From Blasia pusilla (Eukaryota > Marchantiophyta > Marchantiopsida > Blasiales), in the NCBI GenBank assembly GCA_050084515.1, contig CM114273.1, positions 15,810,001 through 15,874,000 on the forward strand: 64,000 nucleotides of DNA, written 5' to 3'. The notes under the pieces were generated by a model. It was not told the origin of the DNA. It did not search any database and was given only the letters and a program-made list of their open reading frames with translations. The position numbers and the translations under genes were made by a program. This document shows positions 59,099 through 64,000 of this stretch, piece after piece; positions within the stretch are counted from its first letter, which is position 1; the number at the start of each line of letters is the position of its first letter.

Positions 59099-60010
59099 GT
59101 AGACATAGTCTCCTTGATGAACCGGATAGTAGGTTGATAATCACCTCCCCGAATAGTCACATACCTCAACGTATCCCGATGTTGCACAATTGCCAAGTTC
59201 TCAAACGCCATGGGCATCACTCTCCAAAACAACTCAGTCCTCTGAGAACATGCTTGCATCCATACATCAAGGTCATCAAGGTTCAACACCTCATAAGTAT
59301 CTTGACAAATGGCCGCAGGTAAATTTGGCTCTCGGCCATAAAGCAACAAGTACGGTGAGAAAAACGCTAAGGATGCATGTCTGTTGAATCTGTATCCCAT
59401 CGCCAACCATGGCAACTGAAGATCCCAATCTCCTATGTGACCTCTCTGCAAGCCATACTTGCATAGTCCTCTCTTCACTGTCTGCACAACCCGCTCTGCT
59501 AGTCCATCCGCCTCAGGATGATCTCGTGAAGTAGTGCGGTGGTCGATCAGTGCCTGATCACACAAGGCTTGAAACTCCCCGTTGAACTCTGTATCCTGGT
59601 TTGTCAACACCTCAATTGGTGCGCCGTAATGACTCAACACTCGATCTAGGAAGGTATACACTACTCCCTCACTTGCTTTGTCAGGCAATCCAACCAACTC
59701 TGTCCACTTCGAGAAGTGCTCGACCATCACTAACACATAACGACTATGGCGCTCTGTCAAAGGCAAAGGTCCTCCAAAATCCAAACTCCATCTATAACCT
59801 AAACCCATGATCGGAAGTGGATGCAACTACGGAGTCGAGGCATTGAACGATGCTCCGACTTGATCACACACCATGCATTTGGCAACAAATTGCTGAACGT
59901 CAATCTATATGTCTTGCCACCAATACTGAATCTGGAGCAAGCTGTACGTCCGCTTCACTCCAAAATGACCCAACTCCTCGTGGGCATGACGCACCAAACG
60001 TGCTCTCTGC
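59065..60010 (-). pseudogene. Gypsy integrase: zinc-binding and catalytic core
   Basis: The HHCC region reads HAHEELGHFGVKRTYSLLQ ... CMVC (about 59980-59860) and is interrupted by a stop. The core (ORF 59826-59065) has RWSLDFGGPL with the first D, VLTNQDTEFNGEF with the second D, and PEADGLAERVVQTVKRGL with the E, so the DDE triad is readable. It would insert element cDNA into the host genome. Confidence 0.85.
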
Positions 60011-60389
60011 GAAGGATGAGGCACTACACATACTCTACCATCCTCCCACACTTGCAACACATGTGTGCCCTCCCACCAAAACCGTCTGGCTCGTTGTAGG
60101 ATTCAATCCTGCTCTCTAGTACCCACTATGCTCGTGACGCTGCCAGTACGCAGGTACTCCAAGACCACTCCATCGTCATGAATATCTCGGCCACTTGTTG
60201 TCTCCTCATCGTCCTCTGGATCTAAGGACTCTCCATCAGACCTCGCCATCGAAATCTCAACAATCAAGCTCTCCATAGCCAACAAGCCCAAATTGGCTGA
60301 CGTATGCCATCCTGGCACCAACTCCTCATCACTCTCACCATGCCAACGAGCTCGAGTCGCATCTCGTTGACTCGGACATGGGTTACGGC

Positions 60390-61620
60390 TCAAACCATCT
60401 GCATCCTGGTTGAGCGTCCCAGGTCTATGCACCACATGGAAGTCATACTCTTGCAACAAAAGAGCCCACTCACAAGCTTTCCTGTAAGCTTTTCGGACTC
60501 CATCAACCACTCAAGTGGTTGATGATCAGTAATGATGGTAAAGGGATTGCCGAATAGATAACATCTGAAATGTGCGACAACCCACACTGCAGCCAAACAC
60601 TCACCCTCATATGAACTTTACTTTGCCTCTGCAGCGTTGTTCGAGCGACTAGCATAAGCCATCACAAACTCTCTACCATCATCGTCATGTTGGGTGAGCA
60701 CGGCCCCAAGCCCCAACATGCTCCAATCGGTATGCAACTGGAAAGGACGCCCCCTGATTGGTCTCCTCAATATAGGCGCAGAGGTCAACCTGTCCTTGAG
60801 CATGTGAAATGCTCTCTCTTGCTCATCCCCCCAGTGCCACTTGTGATCCACCTTGGTCATCAAGGTTAGCGTCTTCGTGATCGAACTAAAACCCTTGACG
60901 TACTGTCAATAGAAGCTCGCCAATCCCATGAATGCATGAACTCGACTCACATCTGTAGGGCGTGGAATGCGTGAAATCGCCTCTACCTTCCTCTGTTGCA
61001 CACCAAGGCCCCCAAGATATATCTTATGACCCAAGTACTCAATCTGGTTATAGAAGAACTTGCACTTGCTTGGATGTAGCTTCAGCCCATGTAACTGCAA
61101 TCGTCGAAACACCTCCTCTAGATGTCGCTCATGCTTCTCGACCGTGGTGCTAAAGACTACGATGTCATCAATATAACACATAGCAAAATCCAGACCTACC
61201 AAGATCCTATCCATGACCCTCTGAAACTCATCTGGGGCGTTTTTTAACTTGGATGGTAAGAACCGCCACTAGTACAAACAATCCTTCCTGTGAGGATCGA
61301 TGCCCCAAAATGTTGTCTTCTGCCTGGCCTCCAATCTGATAGGCAGCTGATGGTATCCGACTCGCAAATCCAATGAACTAAAGACCTTTGCATGCCCAAT
61401 CGCATCAAAGATCTCGTCAGGGGTGGGCATGGCATACCTATCGGACTTTGTCTGCCGATTGAAAGGGCAGTAATCTCCACACATTCGCCTATCCGTCTAG
61501 TTGCCATGCACATCCTTCTTGGCGGGCATGACAGTGGCAAATGCATACTCTCCATGCAACATCTCGACTATTCCTGCTCCAACCAAGTCTTGGCTCCAAC
61601 TATGAATAAGAGCCCTCTCC
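60390..61620 (-). pseudogene. Gypsy reverse transcriptase and RNase H
   Basis: RT: CGDYCPFNRQTKSDRYAMPT, FSSLDLRVGYHQLPI with the motif A D, TTFWGI, and MCYIDDIVVFS with YIDD at 61175-61164. RNase H: FQLHTDWSMLGLGAVLTQ with the first D, then GECLAAVWVVAHFRCYLFG and TIITDHQPLEWL with the third acidic site, then HRPGTLNQDADGLSRN. A few stops (near 61500, 61275, 60904, 60615) interrupt a single frame. Confidence 0.9.
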
Positions 61621-62009
61621 ATGTCACTGTACCTGTAGGGTCATCAAAAGATCGGCGTGTCACTTGACAACTCAATACGGATCCCTGGACCCTTCAGCGT
61701 ACCAAAATCATGCATACTAAATGCAAAATAGATCCTATAACTCCTAAGGAATTGGTGTATCCGACGCCGCTCTCCTCCTGTCAACGTAGGGCCCATATCT
61801 CGCTCCCAAGTCTCCATCGTGACTATGGTAGGACTCTCCGACGCAGGTGTCTATGGTTGCTATGGTGCAACCCTGTCTCAGACAATAGAACTCTCATCTC
61901 CAGATGTAGTACCTAGAACCACACTCGATGTTGTGGCTATCATCTCCTAGCGTACCTGCAAAACATCCCAAGAAGTCCAAGGGTGTCTCTCCTGATCACC
62001 CCTGGTGTG

Positions 62010-63124
62010 TCAATGTCCTCGAGTCTCGCCCCCAACCGCTGCCTCAACTGCCTCAGTAGGCATGGGGCTCACCAATGCAACAGTTGTGATCTGTCGCGTC
62101 TTCAAATGACGATGCTCAGCAACTTCTAAGCTGAAAATCCATGTCAAGCAGTTCACGTCCATTGCCTGATCCAAGACATGACGTCGTGATGCCTCTAATA
62201 GTGACGGTATTGCCGTCACTCCTGTGGGGAATCCCATCGCTCACTCTCGCTCATCAACCTTGGGCTCCACCAACCTTTGTACTTGGTCATCCCAAACCAA
62301 GCTAGGTCCGGCCTCCTTGAATGCATAGGAAGTGGGAAAACTCACCAATGTGGGAAAGGCTGCCCGTGGCCTGCCAATTCTGTTGACCACAGTCAACGGC
62401 GGCCAATCATCTAGCCTCACTGCCTGTGATCGACGACCTGGATCCCATATAGAATCCACCAACAAATCGGAGGGGCGCTCCACTCTCGCATATGTCCTCT
62501 ATAACACCTCGTGGGGTACCAAGTTGGTCCACCAAAGACGCGGGCAATGTGCTCATGAATCCACACTCACGCATCTAACAACACTGCTGGGCACATCCAT
62601 GCGCGCACTTGATGTGCACTCGTCACCACGCGGGACCTCAAATTGCCCAAAATTGGCACATTCTCCAAAATGTATGTTGGAGAACGAGGTTAATGCTCTT
62701 GTAAATGTCGCAAGATCCGCATCATCTCCCAAAACAACCTAGACCGAGTGTCAGCTAACCCGCTACCTCGTCCAACACTCAATTAGCCCTAACACGGCCA
62801 ACCAGCAATGACCAAGTCTATGGTCCCTACCCGCTCCAAGTCCTACGCCCCCAACAATGAAATGTCCCTCGGTAGGGAAATCTGGTAATCCTAAATGGCG
62901 GACGCAGACAACAAGTCAGGAAAACGGAGGCGTAACAGCGCCACATGGTGAAGTGAAGCGCGCCTTGCAACATCATCAATCTCCACATACGGGTACTGCT
63001 GCACGCGCAATCCAACGTGCAAAACAGCAGCTAACCTAGTGCTGATCCCTCCAAAGAGATCCAACACCCGAATACCCTTCTTTGGGATGCACCATACAAT
63101 CGGGGTGGTGTCCAAAGGGGTCAT
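62010..63124 (-). pseudogene. DNMT3-like cytosine-5 DNA methyltransferase domain inside the gypsy pol
   Basis: Motifs in canonical order. Motif I: RVLDLFGGISTRLAAVL (63076-63020), S-adenosylmethionine site. Motif IV: DLVIAGWPC with the catalytic C codon at 62794-62792, next codon a stop. Then LADTRSRLFWEMMRILRHLQ, which fits DNMT3. Motif VI: YILENVP (ENVP at 62665-62654). Motif VIII, in a shifted frame: PRLWWTNL (62543-62520). A target-recognition-like stretch follows (DPGRRSQAVRLDDWPPLTVV). Motifs IX/X: MGFPTGVTAIPS and SRRHVLDQAMDVN (from 62237). It is in frame with the protease tail upstream and with RT downstream (one shift between VI and VIII), so it was part of the polyprotein. About ten stops make this copy dead. 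Confidence 0.85.
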
Positions 63125-63358
63125 AGCAGCACTCCTGCCTACTTGGGGTTCCTTTGACCTTTCACACTATGGTGCAAACGTCTCGCTCCATGCGGTTTGC
63201 ACATGCTTAGTAGCTAAGCGTCGGAGCTCCTCAATCGAGCCCCAAAGCGGCACCTCTCCTCTGCGGACTGATGCGGCTACCATGACACTCCTCTACATAG
63301 AAATGTCAGGAAAGGGAGTATCCTCTGCATGGACATGTCTCTCAATCAAATCACTAGG

Positions 63359-63601
63359 TCAAGTGATGGCACTGCTAAATGTTGCTAAGGTCGCCATCTC
63401 TCCTAGCCATCGCTCGATCACAACACTTGTGAATCGAACGGGCAATGAGCTAAGGCGCCCATCATCTGAATGCCATCTTGGTTTGTAGGACGCTGACTCC
63501 TCCCAGTAATCCAGGGAAAACCCCATCGGGTATAACACTGCTCCACCAACCAAGACTTCATAGGACTCTGCATCAGTCACTATCGTCTTGGCTCGCACCA
63601 T
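63359..63601 (-). pseudogene. Gypsy protease-domain tail
   Basis: TDAESYEVLVGGAVLYPMGF then SLDYWEESASYKPRW matches the second half of gypsy aspartic-protease regions in which a D-x-L-x-G block precedes LYPxGF. The active-site D-T/S-G and the gag zinc knuckle are missing between here and gag (63630), so about 200 residues are deleted. The frame continues into the methyltransferase at 63124. Confidence 0.55.
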
Positions 63602-63629
63602 AGACTCATCTGCAGGATGTCCTCATATG

Positions 63630-64000
63630 TCCTCCCTAAGCTCGTGGTGCCACAATCGACCTATCTCGGAGTCCACGTTGTTGCACAAGTGGTGCAGACA
63701 ATCGTGACTGCTCTTGCCCAGAACCCATGGTGGCTACGCTCTCCTCCGCCATATTGCGCTCCATGTTCTCCGCAGTCCTAAAAACTTCTCTCAACGTGGG
63801 GGAGGTGTTCATAAGAAGCATCCCTCCCGCACCCATGTCCGGAGGGTCCGATCCAGCATTGCGTATCATGATTGGATAGCATGAGCCTATGTCACTCCCT
63901 GAGTGACGTTGATCAACCGGCGCAAGCGAGTGTAAGCCTCACGCAAACTCTCACTTGGGTGCCTCTGGAAGGCGTGGATGCTCCGCAACTTCTCCGTCCG
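63630..64000 (-). pseudogene. Gypsy gag (partial at window end)
   Basis: Minus-strand text running in from the window edge: RHPSESLREAYTRLRRLINV, TQGVT, stop, AHAIQS, stop, YAMLDRTLR, then TSPTLREVFRTAENMERNMA and EESVATMG. This is the retrotransposon-gag core pattern (W-x-A-L...R.L...). The start lies outside the window. It is homologous to 58055-58425. Confidence 0.7.

Larger units (their letters stand above)
58440..64000 (-). mobile_element. Ty3/gypsy retrotransposon carrying a DNA methyltransferase and a PHD finger
   Basis: Read right to left: gag (from the window edge to 63630), protease tail (63601-63359), cytosine methyltransferase (63124-62010), reverse transcriptase and RNase H (about 61620-60390), integrase (about 60010-59065), GPY/F region and PHD finger (59098-58754), and a partial R1-type 3' LTR (58570-58440, terminus TGTCATGCGC). 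Gag-pro and the methyltransferase N-half share one frame; the methyltransferase C-half, RT and RNase H share another. The original element therefore had one continuous pol with few later shifts. Stops are numerous. The 5' end lies beyond the window. Confidence 0.85.

Noticed and set aside
60982-61667. Plus-strand ORFs opposite the gypsy RT
   Set aside because: Antisense shadows of the well-matched RT frame on the minus strand.

Overview
The window is nuclear DNA of a land plant. It holds two intact, spliced plant genes in a background dense with decayed transposable elements. The plus-strand gene at 16964-17995 encodes an LHCB1/2-type chlorophyll a/b-binding protein of photosystem II (two exons, 266 aa). 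The minus-strand gene at 55401-35534 encodes UDP-glucose:glycoprotein glucosyltransferase (UGGT), which I assembled as 38 exons (1681 aa, all phases consistent). Together with retroelement types that are rare in flowering plants (a DNMT3-like gypsy element and an R2-like LINE), they suggest a seed-free plant such as a lycophyte, fern or bryophyte. That lineage call is inference.

Layout. 1-1.3 kb: GC-rich sequence and four short hairpins. 1.3-4.4 kb: decayed Helitron (HUH Rep plus PIF1-type helicase), followed by unidentified broken coding-like sequence carrying a 434-bp TIR element at 5441-5874. 8.8-9.9 kb: fragment of a Ty3/gypsy element (LTR plus integrase C-terminus with PHD remnant). 13.99-14.27 kb: (AG)53 and a 6 x 30-bp minisatellite. 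15309-15949: solo LTR with a 5-bp target duplication, about 1 kb upstream of LHCB. 18.47-18.53 kb: near-perfect 22-bp-arm palindrome. 20.4-24.9 kb: broken Ty1/copia element invaded by other repeats. 27.1-29.5 kb: clusters of a ~330-bp inverted-terminus repeat family and a possible hAT-like remnant. 31.2-34.3 kb: R2-like non-LTR retrotransposon pseudogene (zinc finger, RT, CCHC, restriction-like endonuclease). 35.5-55.4 kb: UGGT, with two solo LTRs, a LINE fragment and tandem repeats in its introns. 57.3-58.4 kb: gag-derived fragment. 58.4 kb to the window end: a Ty3/gypsy element on the minus strand.

The most notable content is that last element. Between its protease remnant and its reverse transcriptase it carries a domain with the cytosine-5 DNA methyltransferase motifs I, IV, VI, VIII and IX/X in canonical order, most like DNMT3. 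After the integrase core and GPY/F region it carries a C4HC3 PHD finger. A second, separate copy of the integrase tail and PHD remnant at about 9.2-9.75 kb shows that the finger belongs to the element family. The element thus appears to encode both a DNA-methylation writer and a histone-tail reader. All transposon ORFs here are broken by stops or frameshifts; LHCB and UGGT are intact.

The two host genes have unrelated roles: light harvesting in thylakoids, and glycoprotein folding quality control in the ER. No shared regulation is visible.
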